A stretch of DNA of 42,856 nt from contig JAODBM010000159.1 in NCBI GenBank assembly GCA_025463985.1, positions 1 to 42,856 on the forward strand. The letters are read 5' to 3'. The notes under the pieces are model-generated. The model was given only the letters and a program-made list of their open reading frames with translations, did no database searches and had not been told where the DNA came from. Below, in pieces: positions 25,928 to 34,386 of this stretch (position 1 is its first letter; every line of letters begins with the position of its first letter). The stretch comes from Acidimicrobiales bacterium. Lineage in GTDB: Bacteria; Actinomycetota; Acidimicrobiia; Acidimicrobiales; Iamiaceae. The translations under genes were made by a program, and so were the position numbers.

Positions 25928-26221
25928 ATGGGCTTCGTGCAGATCATCGAGTTCCGCACGTCGAAGATCGACGAGATGGAGAAGGTAGGCGACCAGTGGG
26001 AAGCCGCCGCCGGCGGCGACCGCACGGCTGAGCGTCGCGTGCTGTGCGAGGACCGGGACAACGCCGGCCGCTACTTCAACATCGTCTTCTTCGACTCATA
26101 CGAGGCGGCCATGGAGAACTCCAACCTGCCCGCCACCCAGGAGTTCTCACAGAAGATGATGGCGCTCGCCGACGGCGAGCCCACCTTCTACAACCTCGAC
26201 GTCATCGAGGACGTCTCCTAG
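25928..26221 (+). CDS. Small dimeric alpha/beta-barrel-like protein, 97 aa
   Basis: This 97-residue protein resembles the antibiotic-biosynthesis-monooxygenase/stress-responsive dimeric barrel fold. It has a first strand, VQIIEFRTS, a helix around KIDEMEKVGDQW, and strands RRVLCEDRDNAGRYFNIVFF with the SYEAAMENSNLPATQEF helix. This fold occurs in small monooxygenases, in EthD-like proteins and in proteins of unknown role; no catalytic residue is certain. A good ribosome site, AGAAGGGGGATCATC, precedes the ATG. It opens the catabolic region and is convergent with the SDR gene. Confidence 0.65.
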   Translation: MGFVQIIEFRTSKIDEMEKVGDQWEAAAGGDRTAERRVLCEDRDNAGRYFNIVFFDSYEAAMENSNLPATQEFSQKMMALADGEPTFYNLDVIEDVS

Positions 26222-26265
26222 CGGCTCACTCCATCGCCGGTCCGCGCCCGTGACCGGACGACAGC

Positions 26266-27039
26266 TCACATCGCGACCCCGCCGTCGACGTTGATCGTCT
26301 GGCCGGTGAGGTAGGAGGCGGCATCCGAGCACAGGAACACCACGACGGACGCGATCTCGTCCGCGGTGCCCCAGCGCTGCATCGGGATCTTTGCGCTGGT
26401 CCCCTTGCGCAGGTTGGCCCCCCCATCGTCGCCCAAACGGTCGGCGACGGGCGTCCAGATATCGGTCTCCACGTAGCCGGGCGCGATCCCGTTGACGCGC
26501 ACGCCATCGGGCGCCCATGCCGTGGCCAGCACCCGGGTGAACGAGTTCATGCCGCCCTTCGTCGCCGCGTACACAAGCCCGTTCGCGCCCGAGATCTGCG
26601 CCGCCACCGACGACATGTTCACCACGCAGCCGCGGCGCTCGCGCAGCGCCGCGGCGAAGCGTGACGTGAGCAGCATCACGTTGCGGAGATTGAGGTCCAG
26701 TTGGAGGTCGAGGCCATCGGCCGTCAGGGCATCCGGCGCCTCCGACGTCTCCATGATCCCGACGTTGTTGACCACGATGTCGATGGTGCCGAGCTGCCGG
26801 ATCGCCTCGTCGACGGCGCGTTCGGTCTCGTCGCTTGACGTGAGATCGACGGTGATCGTCACCGCGTCGTGCTGCAGGTCGGCGGCGATGCGCTTCATCG
26901 GTTCGGTCGACCGGGCGAGCAGCGCGACGCGCGCGCCGGCCGCGTCGAGGGCGCGGACGCAGGCTTCGCCGATCCCTCGGCTGGCGCCGGTCACCACGGC
27001 GTTCTTTCCGCTCAAGTCGGCCGTCCACGCGCCGGGCAT
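26266..27039 (-). CDS. SDR family NAD(P)-dependent oxidoreductase
   Basis: This 257-residue classical short-chain dehydrogenase has the dinucleotide motif TGASRGIG (residues 18-25). It also has NNVGIMETSE, the catalytic serine in VVNMSSVAA, and the YAATK pair (Tyr and Lys about 4 apart). The C-terminal GQTINVDGGVAM is typical. It oxidises or reduces an alcohol/ketone with NAD(P), probably a 3-hydroxyacyl or cyclic alcohol given the neighbours. Start ATG at 27039 is set by GGAGGAGGAG about 7 bases before it. It lies 49 bases downstream of the amidohydrolase gene on the same strand and is probably co-transcribed. Confidence 0.93.
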   Translation of the reverse strand: MPGAWTADLSGKNAVVTGASRGIGEACVRALDAAGARVALLARSTEPMKRIAADLQHDAVTITVDLTSSDETERAVDEAIRQLGTIDIVVNNVGIMETSEAPDALTADGLDLQLDLNLRNVMLLTSRFAAALRERRGCVVNMSSVAAQISGANGLVYAATKGGMNSFTRVLATAWAPDGVRVNGIAPGYVETDIWTPVADRLGDDGGANLRKGTSAKIPMQRWGTADEIASVVVFLCSDAASYLTGQTINVDGGVAM

Positions 27040-27088
27040 CTGAGGCTCCTCCTCCCCGCACCGAGCGGAGATCACCGATCCGTTGGGG

Positions 27089-28264
27089 TCAGCTGAGCCC
27101 GTAGAGCTGCATGGCGTTGTCCTGCAGGATCTTGCGGAGCACGTCGTGGGGCAGGCCGCGCAGGTTCTGGTTGATGAAGTCGCGCGGCGCCAGGGCGCTG
27201 CTGACCGGGCCCGGCGACATGCTCGTCGGGTGCGGGAAGTCGGTCTCGTAGAGGATGTTGTCGGCGCCTATGTAGTTGATCGCCGCCTCGAGCGTCTCAC
27301 CATGCTCGAACCAGAAGCAGGCGTAGATCTGACGACGGAAGTACTCGCTCGGGAGCAGGTCGTATTCGGGGTGCTCCTGGGCGACGCCGCACTCCCGCCA
27401 CATCCAATCGAGGGCCTGCAGGGCGAACGGCACCCAGCCGACGCCGCTCTCCACCGACACGAACTTGAGGTCGGGGAACCGGTGGCAGATGCCGCTGCCG
27501 ATCAGGATGGCGACCGTCTTCGCGTTGCCGAGGAAGAACGTCATCGGGAACGAGGCGTAGTTGGCGTGCACGCCGGCGGTGGGGTGCAGCATCTGCGGCA
27601 TCGTGGCGTCGCCGCTGCCGATGTGGAAGTTGACCGAGAGCTTCATGGACTGCGCCGCGTCCCAGAGCTTGTCCCAGTGCGGGTCGCTCAGCATGGGTGA
27701 CCCGAAGTCCTCCGGTGCCTGGGAGAAGACGATGCCCTTGTGACCGAGCTCGGCGCAGCGCTCCATCTCGCGGATGGACAGGTCGATGTCCCAGAAGGGG
27801 ACCGCCATCACCGGGACGTACCGGTCGGGAGCGACCTTGCGGAAGTCGGCCAGCCAGTCGTTGTACGCCTGCAGCAGGAGCAGGGCGAGCTCCATGTCGC
27901 CGAAGTCGGTGTAGCGCCCGGCGCCGAAGCCGCCGACGTTCGGATAGAGGACCTCGGCATGGATGCCGTAGGCGTCCATGATCTCGAGCCGGCCCTCGGG
28001 CTGCCAGATGCGCGGGTCGACCTGGGTGAGCTTCGCCGGGAACTTCGGCGGGGGCTCGTTCCACCCCGCGATGGCGAGCCCCGCGGCGGGGCTCAGCACC
28101 TTGCCGCCGGACATCCACCACTCGACGCCGTTCGCGTCCTCTTCGACGTGGGGCACCTTGTCGCCGTACTTCGACGGGACGCGGGACGTCCAGAGGTCGT
28201 AGTGCTCCACGACGTGGGTGTCGCAGTCCACGACCTTGATGTCCAGCTCTTCGATCAGATCCAC
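27089..28264 (-). CDS. Amidohydrolase family protein (amidohydrolase_2, PF04909-like)
   Basis: This 391-residue TIM-barrel metal enzyme has the N-terminal ligand motif VVDCDTHVVEHYDLW. A middle histidine lies in SVNFHIGSGD, and the C-terminal aspartate strand is NILYETDFPHPTS. PF04909 enzymes include decarboxylases and C-C or C-O hydrolases acting on carboxylated rings. In actinobacteria many sit in steroid and aromatic catabolic clusters. The exact reaction is not deducible. Upstream is a 160-base divergent region with AT-rich elements (CGAATATTGT at 28315) shared with the SnoaL pair on the other strand. The SDR gene follows in the same direction. Confidence 0.88.
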   Translation of the reverse strand: MDLIEELDIKVVDCDTHVVEHYDLWTSRVPSKYGDKVPHVEEDANGVEWWMSGGKVLSPAAGLAIAGWNEPPPKFPAKLTQVDPRIWQPEGRLEIMDAYGIHAEVLYPNVGGFGAGRYTDFGDMELALLLLQAYNDWLADFRKVAPDRYVPVMAVPFWDIDLSIREMERCAELGHKGIVFSQAPEDFGSPMLSDPHWDKLWDAAQSMKLSVNFHIGSGDATMPQMLHPTAGVHANYASFPMTFFLGNAKTVAILIGSGICHRFPDLKFVSVESGVGWVPFALQALDWMWRECGVAQEHPEYDLLPSEYFRRQIYACFWFEHGETLEAAINYIGADNILYETDFPHPTSMSPGPVSSALAPRDFINQNLRGLPHDVLRKILQDNAMQLYGLS

Positions 28265-28424
28265 CGCAGGCCCCCTAGGTCACCGGTCTCGGACGTGAGC
28301 GTACGGGCGCCGCTCGAATATTGTCAACCATAGCGTCGACGAAATTCCGGAGGCGACGCGTCGGGGCACCGCGACCTCACAAATGGTAATTTCTTTCAGC
28401 TGAACGTCGACCGGAGGCAGCGTC

Positions 28425-28958
28425 GTGGACCTCGAAGCCGGAGTCGAGCAACTGCTCGCGCATGAAGCGATCCGCCAGCTCGTGTACCGCTATGCGATCG
28501 CGGTCGACTCCCGCGATGTGGAGACGATCACGAGCCTCTACGTGGCGGACGTGAAGGTCGGCAACGGGGCCCGGGGCCGTGACGCCATGTATGAGGTGTT
28601 CGACGAGATGCTGACCACGATGGGGCGCTCGATCCTCAACGTCGGCAACCACCTGATCGAGCTGGACGGCGCGGACCGGGCCCGGGGCACGGTGTACTGC
28701 CGGGCCGAGCTCGAGATGGGCGACGAGTGGGTCGTCCAGCAGATCGTGTACCACGACAAGTACGAGCGGCACGACGGCGACTGGCTGTTCCGATCCCGCC
28801 GGCACCTGCTCTTCTACGGCGCCGACATGCTCCGGCGACCGATCGGGCTCGAGCTGGCGGACGCCGCTGAGTTCACGACCGGGCGGGGAAGCATGCCCGA
28901 GTACTGGCCCACCTTCCGAGAGTTCCAGAAGCGGCACGGCCTCGTCGGGGAGCGCTGA
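28425..28958 (+). CDS. SnoaL-like / NTF2-fold protein (SnoaL_4 type)
   Basis: This 177-residue protein has the NTF2 cone fold pattern, with an N-terminal helix pair (LLAHEAIRQLVYRYAIAVDS), then LYVADVKVGNGARGRDAM, and a beta-sheet with HLIELDGADRARGTVYCRAE. Members are cyclases, isomerases, dehydratases or ring-hydroxylating dioxygenase partners. The Tyr-Arg-Tyr helix and following Asp are typical of SnoaL_4. GTG start with GGAGG 8 bases upstream. It is coupled to the next SnoaL-like gene by a one-base TGATG overlap. Confidence 0.83.
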   Translation: MDLEAGVEQLLAHEAIRQLVYRYAIAVDSRDVETITSLYVADVKVGNGARGRDAMYEVFDEMLTTMGRSILNVGNHLIELDGADRARGTVYCRAELEMGDEWVVQQIVYHDKYERHDGDWLFRSRRHLLFYGADMLRRPIGLELADAAEFTTGRGSMPEYWPTFREFQKRHGLVGER

Positions 28959-29479
28959 TGTCCGATGACCGGATCCAGTGGCTCGTCGACCGGGCCGAGA
29001 TCACCGAGACGGTCTACGGCTACGCGGCGGGGATGGACACCCGTGATTGGGAGCTGTACCGATCGGTGTTCATGCCCGAGGTCCAGCTCGACTTCAGCTC
29101 CTATTCGGGTCAGCCGGCGAGCGTGCAGACGGCCGATGAGCTGGTCGAGGGCGCGAAGTTCCTGATCTCGGGACTCGATGCGTCCCAGCACTCCATGTCG
29201 AACCCGCGCATCTCGATCGACGGCGACACCGCGGAGTGCATCGTCTACGCGGTGGCCGACCACATCCTCGTGAACGAGCTCGGTGAATCGAGCTACCGCT
29301 TCGGTGGCTACTACACCGACGGGTTGGTCCGAACGAGCGCCGGCTGGAAGATCGCCAGCGTGCGGCTCACGGTGTCGTGGCACCGCGGCAACAAGCACGT
29401 GCTCCGGTTGGCCTACGACCGGGTGAAGGCGGCGCGGGCCGCGAGCGCGACCGCCGAGGCGACCCGCTCGCTCAGCTGA
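28958..29479 (+). CDS. SnoaL-like / NTF2-fold protein, second of a pair
   Basis: This 173-residue paralogue of the preceding gene opens WLVDRAEITETVYGYAAGMD, then WELYRSVFMPEVQLDFSSYS. A sheet region ends in RFGGYYTDGLVRTSAGWKIA. The shared tandem order suggests a heteromeric or sequential pair, since NTF2-fold proteins often work as dimers. The ATG overlaps the stop of the first gene (TGATG). Its own end overlaps the convergent livF stop by 8 bases. The role is probably an isomerisation or hydration in the island's pathway; this is inference. Confidence 0.83.
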   Translation: MSDDRIQWLVDRAEITETVYGYAAGMDTRDWELYRSVFMPEVQLDFSSYSGQPASVQTADELVEGAKFLISGLDASQHSMSNPRISIDGDTAECIVYAVADHILVNELGESSYRFGGYYTDGLVRTSAGWKIASVRLTVSWHRGNKHVLRLAYDRVKAARAASATAEATRSLS

Positions 29480-30194
29480 CGACCTCGTCGAGGTCGCCGA
29501 GGTAGGAGCTCTCGATGAGCGCCCGCTCGTTCTTGAGCGACTCGGCGCTGCCTTCGAGGGCGATCCGACCGTGGTTCAGGACGTACGCGCGGTCGGCCGC
29601 GCCGAGGGCCAGCTCGATGTGCTGCTCGATGAGGAGCACGGCGATGCCGTCGTCGTCGACCGCGTTGCGCAGCGACGCGAGCAGGCTCTGCACCACGAGG
29701 GGCGCGAGGCCCAGGCTCAGCTCGTCGACCATCAGCACCCGCGGGCGGCGGGCCAGCGCTCGCGCGATCGCCAGCATCTGCTGCTCGCCGCCGGACAGCA
29801 CGCCGGCGCGGCGGCCCATGAGCGCGGGGAGCGCCGGGAACAGCTCGAGGACGCGGTCGACCTCGACCTTGGACTTGGTGGCCAGGCGCATGTTCTGCGC
29901 CGCGGTCAGCTCGAAGAAGAGCCCGCGGTTCTCGGGTACGTGGCCGAGCCCACGGCGGGCGAGGACGTGCGGCCGACCTGCGGGTACCCGCTGGCCGCCG
30001 AGCAGCACCTCGCCGTGCATCGGGGACACGACGCCGCACACGGTGAGCAGCGTGGTGGTCTTGCCGGCACCGTTCGGTCCGAGCAGCGTGACCAGCTCGC
30101 CTGCGTGCACGACGAGGTCGACGTCGCGGATGGCGGCGATGCCGTTGTAGCCGGCCGTGAGGTTTCGGAGCGTCAGGGCGTCAGCGGTGGTCAT
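29472..30194 (-). CDS. livF: Branched-chain-type ABC transporter ATPase (LivF)
   Basis: This 240-residue ATPase of the HAAT (branched-chain amino acid-type) importer has Walker A GPNGAGKTT, the ABC signature LSGGEQQMLAIARAL and Walker B VLMVDELSLG. It has the LivF-type H-loop in LLIEQHIELAL and the typical C-terminal NHGRIALEG. It energises the fused permease together with LivG. Its start overlaps the livG stop by one base. It is the last gene of the operon that starts at 35977. Confidence 0.93.
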   Translation of the reverse strand: MTTADALTLRNLTAGYNGIAAIRDVDLVVHAGELVTLLGPNGAGKTTTLLTVCGVVSPMHGEVLLGGQRVPAGRPHVLARRGLGHVPENRGLFFELTAAQNMRLATKSKVEVDRVLELFPALPALMGRRAGVLSGGEQQMLAIARALARRPRVLMVDELSLGLAPLVVQSLLASLRNAVDDDGIAVLLIEQHIELALGAADRAYVLNHGRIALEGSAESLKNERALIESSYLGDLDEVVS

Positions 30195-30940
30195 CAGGCG
30201 TCCTCACCCAGGTAGGCGTGCAGCACGCGTGGATCGTTGCGGACCTGCTCGGTCGGGCCGGAGGCGATCAGCTGACCGAAGTCGAGCACGTACACCCGGT
30301 CGCAGATCGACATGACCAGGCCCATGTCGTGGTCGATGAGCAGGATGGCGGTCCCCTCGTCGGCGAAGCGCCGCAACCGGGCGCCGAGCGCCTCGGTCTC
30401 GTCGCTGTCCAGGCCGGCACCGGGCTCGTCCAGCAGCACGACCTTGGGCTGGGACACGACCGCCCGAGCGACCGAGACGAGGTTGCGGACGCCGTGGGAG
30501 AGCTCGGAAGGAAGGCGATCGGCCACGTCGTCGAGGCCCAACGTCCGCAGCGCATTGTCGACGTGCTCGTCGTCGTGGCCCCGGTTGGGGCGCACCAGGT
30601 CGACCAGCGCCGACCACCAGCGCAGGCGCCGCGACGCGACGCGGAGGTTGTCGCGCACCGACAGGTCGTCGAACAGCTCGAGCGACTGAAAGCTGCGGGC
30701 CAAGCCGGCCCGGATGCGCTGATGCGGCTTCAAGCGGTTGAGCGACGACCCGGCGAGCCGGACGTTGCCCCCGGACGGGGTGAACCCCGAGATGGCGTCG
30801 ACCGCGCTCGTCTTCCCCGCTCCGTTCGGTCCGATCAGCCCGACGATCTCACCGGGTTCGACGGTGAGGTCGAGGCCGGCGACGGCGCGCACGCCGCCGT
30901 ACGTCACCGTCAGCGCCTCGATCTCGAGCACCGCGGTCAC
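30194..30940 (-). CDS. livG: Branched-chain-type ABC transporter ATPase (LivG)
   Basis: This 248-residue ATPase has Walker A GPNGAGKTS, an atypical signature LSHGVRNLVSVARA (usual form LSYGxQR), Walker B VVLLDEPGAG and H-loop ILLIDHDMGLV. The LivG-specific loop FQSLELFDDLSVRDNL is present. GTG start at 30940 shares GTGA with the stop of the permease gene. It pairs with LivF to form the heterodimeric ATPase of the importer. Confidence 0.92.
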   Translation of the reverse strand: MTAVLEIEALTVTYGGVRAVAGLDLTVEPGEIVGLIGPNGAGKTSAVDAISGFTPSGGNVRLAGSSLNRLKPHQRIRAGLARSFQSLELFDDLSVRDNLRVASRRLRWWSALVDLVRPNRGHDDEHVDNALRTLGLDDVADRLPSELSHGVRNLVSVARAVVSQPKVVLLDEPGAGLDSDETEALGARLRRFADEGTAILLIDHDMGLVMSICDRVYVLDFGQLIASGPTEQVRNDPRVLHAYLGEDA

Positions 30941-32970
30941 TTGACGCCTCCCTGCAGCTCGGGCGTCTGGAGCACCGCCGGCCGCGCTCCCGCGGCGCTG
31001 GCGCTGGTGCGCCGCGGTGGCTCGGCCCGCCGGGCCCGCCGGTTCTTCGGGAGGTTCATGATGATCTCGCCGGCCACGCCGATCGGCTGCCGGATGGCCA
31101 CCACGATCAGCCCGAGCCCACCGACGATCAGCTCGTAGCGGGAGTAGCCGGTGATCCACTTGGTGGCCGCGAACGACAGCAGCCCGCCGCTGGCGAGGAC
31201 GCCCCCGATGATCCCGCCGCTGACGGTGGTGATGCCGCCGATGAACGCGCTCGTGAGCAGCGCCAGCGAGGCGAACACGCCGAAGCTCTCGAACGACAGG
31301 TTGCCGCCCGACTGCTGGTAGGCGAGGAGGGTGCCGGCCAGCCCGGCGATGAACGCCGAGAGCGTGAACGCCGTGATCTTGATGCCGACCACCGAGATGC
31401 CGGCCGCGGCCGCCGCTCGCTCGTTGGCCCGCACGGCGAGCATCGCGCGTCCGGTGTCGCTGCGACGCAGGTTGATGACCGCGACCGCGACCAGCGTCAG
31501 CACGATCAGGACCATGACGCCGAACGCGATCCGGAAGCCGCCGCCCTTGGCGTTGACGCTGAGGTCGAGGCCGAACAGCTTCGGCGCGGGCACGTGGGTC
31601 CCCGAGAAGCCACCGCTGAAGTGCGGGTTCTTGAACACGAACTCTTCGACGCCCTGCGCGAGCGCCAGGGTCACGATGGCCAGGTGAACGCCGCGCACGC
31701 GCAGCGCCGGCAGCGCCACGACGAAGCCGACGGCGGCCGCCGCCAGCGCGGCGAGGAGCGGTGCGATCGGGAACGGGATGCCCATCCCCTCGGCGAACTT
31801 CGAGAGCATGAAGCCGCCCATGCCGGCGAACGTCATCTGGGCGAGCGAGATCTGCCCGACGAAGCCGGTGAGCACCACGAGCGACAGGCACAGCAGCGCG
31901 GTGACCATCGACGTCATCAGGGCGTAGCGCCAGCCGCCCGACGTGGCGATGATCGCGACGAGGCCCAGCGCGGAGACGATGGCCGGGATCTTGAAGGTCG
32001 CCACCGTCGACGGTGCCGGGGGCGGGCGCTTCTCGGCCATCGCGCCGCGGCCGGGCAGGGAGGCACCGACGGCCACGAGCGCGATGACGATGACGATGAA
32101 CGGGACGCCCTCACGCAGGCCGGTCAGGTTCCGCATGAACCCGAAGTCGACGCTCAACTTCGTGACGACGGACTGGAGCATGCCGATGCCCAGGCCGGCG
32201 GCGACGCACACCACGAACGAGCGGAAGCGAGCGAGCAGTGCGGCACCGAGCGCAGGGATCACGAAGAGCGTGAAGATCGTGGGGTCGAGCGAGGTGATCG
32301 GCGCCACCAGGATGGCGATCACGCCGGCCAGCACCGTGCCGCCGACCCAGGTCAGCGCGGACAGGCGCACGGGCGACCAGCCGAGGTACGCGGCCGCGTG
32401 CTCGTTCTCGGCGGCGCCGCGGATGGCCAGGCCGACCCGGGTGAGCTTGAAGAGCGCGGCGAGCGCGAGGGCGATCCCGATGACCACCGCGGTGAGGATG
32501 ATGCGGTCCCGCGGCACCCGGGCGCCGCTGATCTCGATGATCGCCTGGGGGATCGCGGCCGGGACGCTCGTGCTGAGCGTGCCGTAGCGCAGCGCGGCCG
32601 TCGCTTGGAGGTAGGTCATGATGCCGACGGTGGCGATCACCCGGGCGAGGGTGGTCGCGTTGCGCAGGGGACCGCTCATCAGCAGATGGCAGAGGAAGCC
32701 GAGCACCGCGGCGTAGGCGAGGGCGATCAGCGTGGCGGGCCAGAACCCGAGGGGAGCACCGAGGTGCATGACGGGTGCGCCGACGATCGGGACGTTGAGG
32801 TTCCCGTCGCTGCGCAGGATCGCATAGACGTAGACGACCGACATCGCCATGGCGCCATAGGCGAAGTTGACGACCCCCGATCCGCGGTGGACCAGGAGCA
32901 CGCCGAGGGCGACCGCGGCGTAGATGGCCCCCGCGCCAAGACCGAGGATGGCGAACTGCACGTAGGTCAC
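30937..32970 (-). CDS. livHM: Fused LivH-LivM branched-chain-type ABC permease
   Basis: This 677-residue protein joins both permease subunits in one chain. The LivH half (residues about 1-300) starts YVQFAILGLGAGAIYAAVAL, then VLLVHRGSGVVNFAYGAM. After a polar linker (about 302-325, AEKRPPPAPSTVATF) comes the LivM half. It contains LVVLTGFVGQISLAQMTFAG, LRVRGVHLAIVTLALAQGVE, and GIKITAFTLSAFIAGLAGTL. Each half has about eight hydrophobic helices. Fused LivHM permeases are known in actinobacteria. The Arg/Ala-rich C-terminal tail is probably cytoplasmic. GTG start, weak ribosome site. Confidence 0.93.
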   Translation of the reverse strand: MTYVQFAILGLGAGAIYAAVALGVLLVHRGSGVVNFAYGAMAMSVVYVYAILRSDGNLNVPIVGAPVMHLGAPLGFWPATLIALAYAAVLGFLCHLLMSGPLRNATTLARVIATVGIMTYLQATAALRYGTLSTSVPAAIPQAIIEISGARVPRDRIILTAVVIGIALALAALFKLTRVGLAIRGAAENEHAAAYLGWSPVRLSALTWVGGTVLAGVIAILVAPITSLDPTIFTLFVIPALGAALLARFRSFVVCVAAGLGIGMLQSVVTKLSVDFGFMRNLTGLREGVPFIVIVIALVAVGASLPGRGAMAEKRPPPAPSTVATFKIPAIVSALGLVAIIATSGGWRYALMTSMVTALLCLSLVVLTGFVGQISLAQMTFAGMGGFMLSKFAEGMGIPFPIAPLLAALAAAAVGFVVALPALRVRGVHLAIVTLALAQGVEEFVFKNPHFSGGFSGTHVPAPKLFGLDLSVNAKGGGFRIAFGVMVLIVLTLVAVAVINLRRSDTGRAMLAVRANERAAAAAGISVVGIKITAFTLSAFIAGLAGTLLAYQQSGGNLSFESFGVFASLALLTSAFIGGITTVSGGIIGGVLASGGLLSFAATKWITGYSRYELIVGGLGLIVVAIRQPIGVAGEIIMNLPKNRRARRAEPPRRTSASAAGARPAVLQTPELQGGVK

Positions 32971-33028
32971 CGACCGTCCTCTCCTTCAGACATGCTCGTC
33001 CAGCCATGCTGGTTCAGAATGAGAAACA

Positions 33029-33065
33029 GGCGGTGGCCCGCTCGACCACTGAGCGGGCCACCGCC
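33029..33065 (-). terminator. Strong intra-operon hairpin between binding protein and permease
   Basis: GGCGGTGGCCCGCTC and GAGCGGGCCACCGCC form a perfect 15-bp stem with a 7-base loop. On the minus strand it begins 21 bases after the binding-protein stop and is followed by TGTTTCTCATTCTG, moderately T-rich. It is likely a partial terminator or RNA-stability element that keeps binding-protein mRNA in excess over permease mRNA. That expression pattern is usual for ABC importers. Confidence 0.75.
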
Positions 33066-33086
33066 CGGTTGGGGGATCCCTCGGAC

Positions 33087-34331
33087 TCAGCCGGCGGCGT
33101 CAGCGCCGTGGAAGATCTTTCCGCCGGCGACGGGCGACGAGGCACCGCCCTTGAGCTGCCAGATCTCGACCGAGTCGTTGCACACGGCCGGCGTCTTGGC
33201 CAACGGCGGCGGGTTGCAGCTGTACGGGCCGGCCAGGCGCTGCTTCACGTTCTTGGAGTTCTTCACCGTGGTGTTGATGGTGGCCGCCGTGGCGCTGGCG
33301 CCACCAGCCTTGGTGATGATGTCGCGGATGGCGAGCACCAGGGCGAAGCCCTCGACCGCACGGGCACTTGGCTGCTTGCTCGTGTACTTGGCGAGCGAGT
33401 CGTTGAGGAGCTTGATGTCCGGATCGGTCGTCGCCGAGAACGGCGTCGTGCTCGAGAGGTACATCACGCCTTCAGCGCCCTTGCCGGCGACCTTCACGAC
33501 GTCCTGGGCCACGCAGCCGGGCGTCACGATCACCTGCGCCTTGTAGCCGAGGTCGGCGATCGTCTTCATGACCGACCCGCACAGCGGCGCACCCTGCAGG
33601 AGCAGGACCGCATCGGGCTGGCCCGAGATGGACGACACGATCGGGGTCATGTCCGCAGACGTGGCCGGGATCGGGACGAGCTGGGTCTTCACGTTGGCCA
33701 GGCCCTTCTGGACCACCTGCGCGGCGAGCACGCCGGGAGGCGCATCCGAGTGCAGGATCGCCAAGGACTTGATGCCCGACGACTTGAGGTACGAGACGAC
33801 GCCCAGGAACGTGCCGAGCGATCCACCATGCAGGAAGTAGTGGTTGCCGTCGCTCGCGAAGTCGGCCGAGATGAGGCCGGCGCCCGAGATGTAGGGGATG
33901 GCAGCGCTCTTCAAGAGCGGCAGCATCGGGCCCGTGTTGAACACGTAGCCGCCCATGACCATCGGCACCTTGGCGTCGACCATCTGGTTGGCGCACGTGT
34001 CACCGCCGGCTGCGGCCTTCGTGGCGCAGAACTTGTAGGCGATCGGATGTCCGCCGATGCCACCGAGCTCGTTGTTGATGTAGCCGATCGCGGCGTCGGC
34101 ACCGGAGTGCCAGTCCTCGTAGCTGGCGGTCGGGTCGCCCTCTTGGTTGATGAAGCCGATCGTGATCGGCGAGCCGGTCGCCTTGTTGGCGCTGCCGCCG
34201 GACGACCCGGCCGTCGTGACGCTGCCGCCACTGCTGCTGGTCGTGGTCGAGCTGCTCTTCTTGCTGCTGCCGCACGCGGCCAACAGCAATGTGAGGGCCG
34301 CCAGAGGTGCGAGCCACCGCATCTTGCTCAT
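33087..34331 (-). CDS. Branched-chain-type ABC transporter substrate-binding lipoprotein
   Basis: This 414-residue protein has a lipoprotein signal (LAALTLLLAACGSSKKSSST, Cys20 or so). A Ser/Thr-rich linker is followed by a type I periplasmic-binding fold: ITIGFINQEGDPTASYEDWH, then AIGYINNELGGIGGHPIAYK, and the hinge region PMVMGGYVFNTGPMLPLLKS. These are typical of peripheral Leu/Ile/Val-BP-type proteins that, in actinobacteria, often bind aromatic or carboxylic acids. Three extra Cys in the C-terminal region suggest a disulfide. ATG at 34331 has GGAG about 5 bases before it. It lies 55 bases after the DUF35 gene. Confidence 0.9.
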   Translation of the reverse strand: MSKMRWLAPLAALTLLLAACGSSKKSSSTTTSSSGGSVTTAGSSGGSANKATGSPITIGFINQEGDPTASYEDWHSGADAAIGYINNELGGIGGHPIAYKFCATKAAAGGDTCANQMVDAKVPMVMGGYVFNTGPMLPLLKSAAIPYISGAGLISADFASDGNHYFLHGGSLGTFLGVVSYLKSSGIKSLAILHSDAPPGVLAAQVVQKGLANVKTQLVPIPATSADMTPIVSSISGQPDAVLLLQGAPLCGSVMKTIADLGYKAQVIVTPGCVAQDVVKVAGKGAEGVMYLSSTTPFSATTDPDIKLLNDSLAKYTSKQPSARAVEGFALVLAIRDIITKAGGASATAATINTTVKNSKNVKQRLAGPYSCNPPPLAKTPAVCNDSVEIWQLKGGASSPVAGGKIFHGADAAG

Positions 34332-34386
34332 CCTTGCTCCGTTCTGAGGGAAAGTGGGAACTGCTGTGCGTCGGGAAACAGGGCGC

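Noticed and set aside
26237-26257. CCGGTC/GACCGG hairpin between the convergent barrel-protein and SDR genes.
   Set aside because: The 6-bp stem with a 9-base loop is within what chance gives in such GC-rich DNA.
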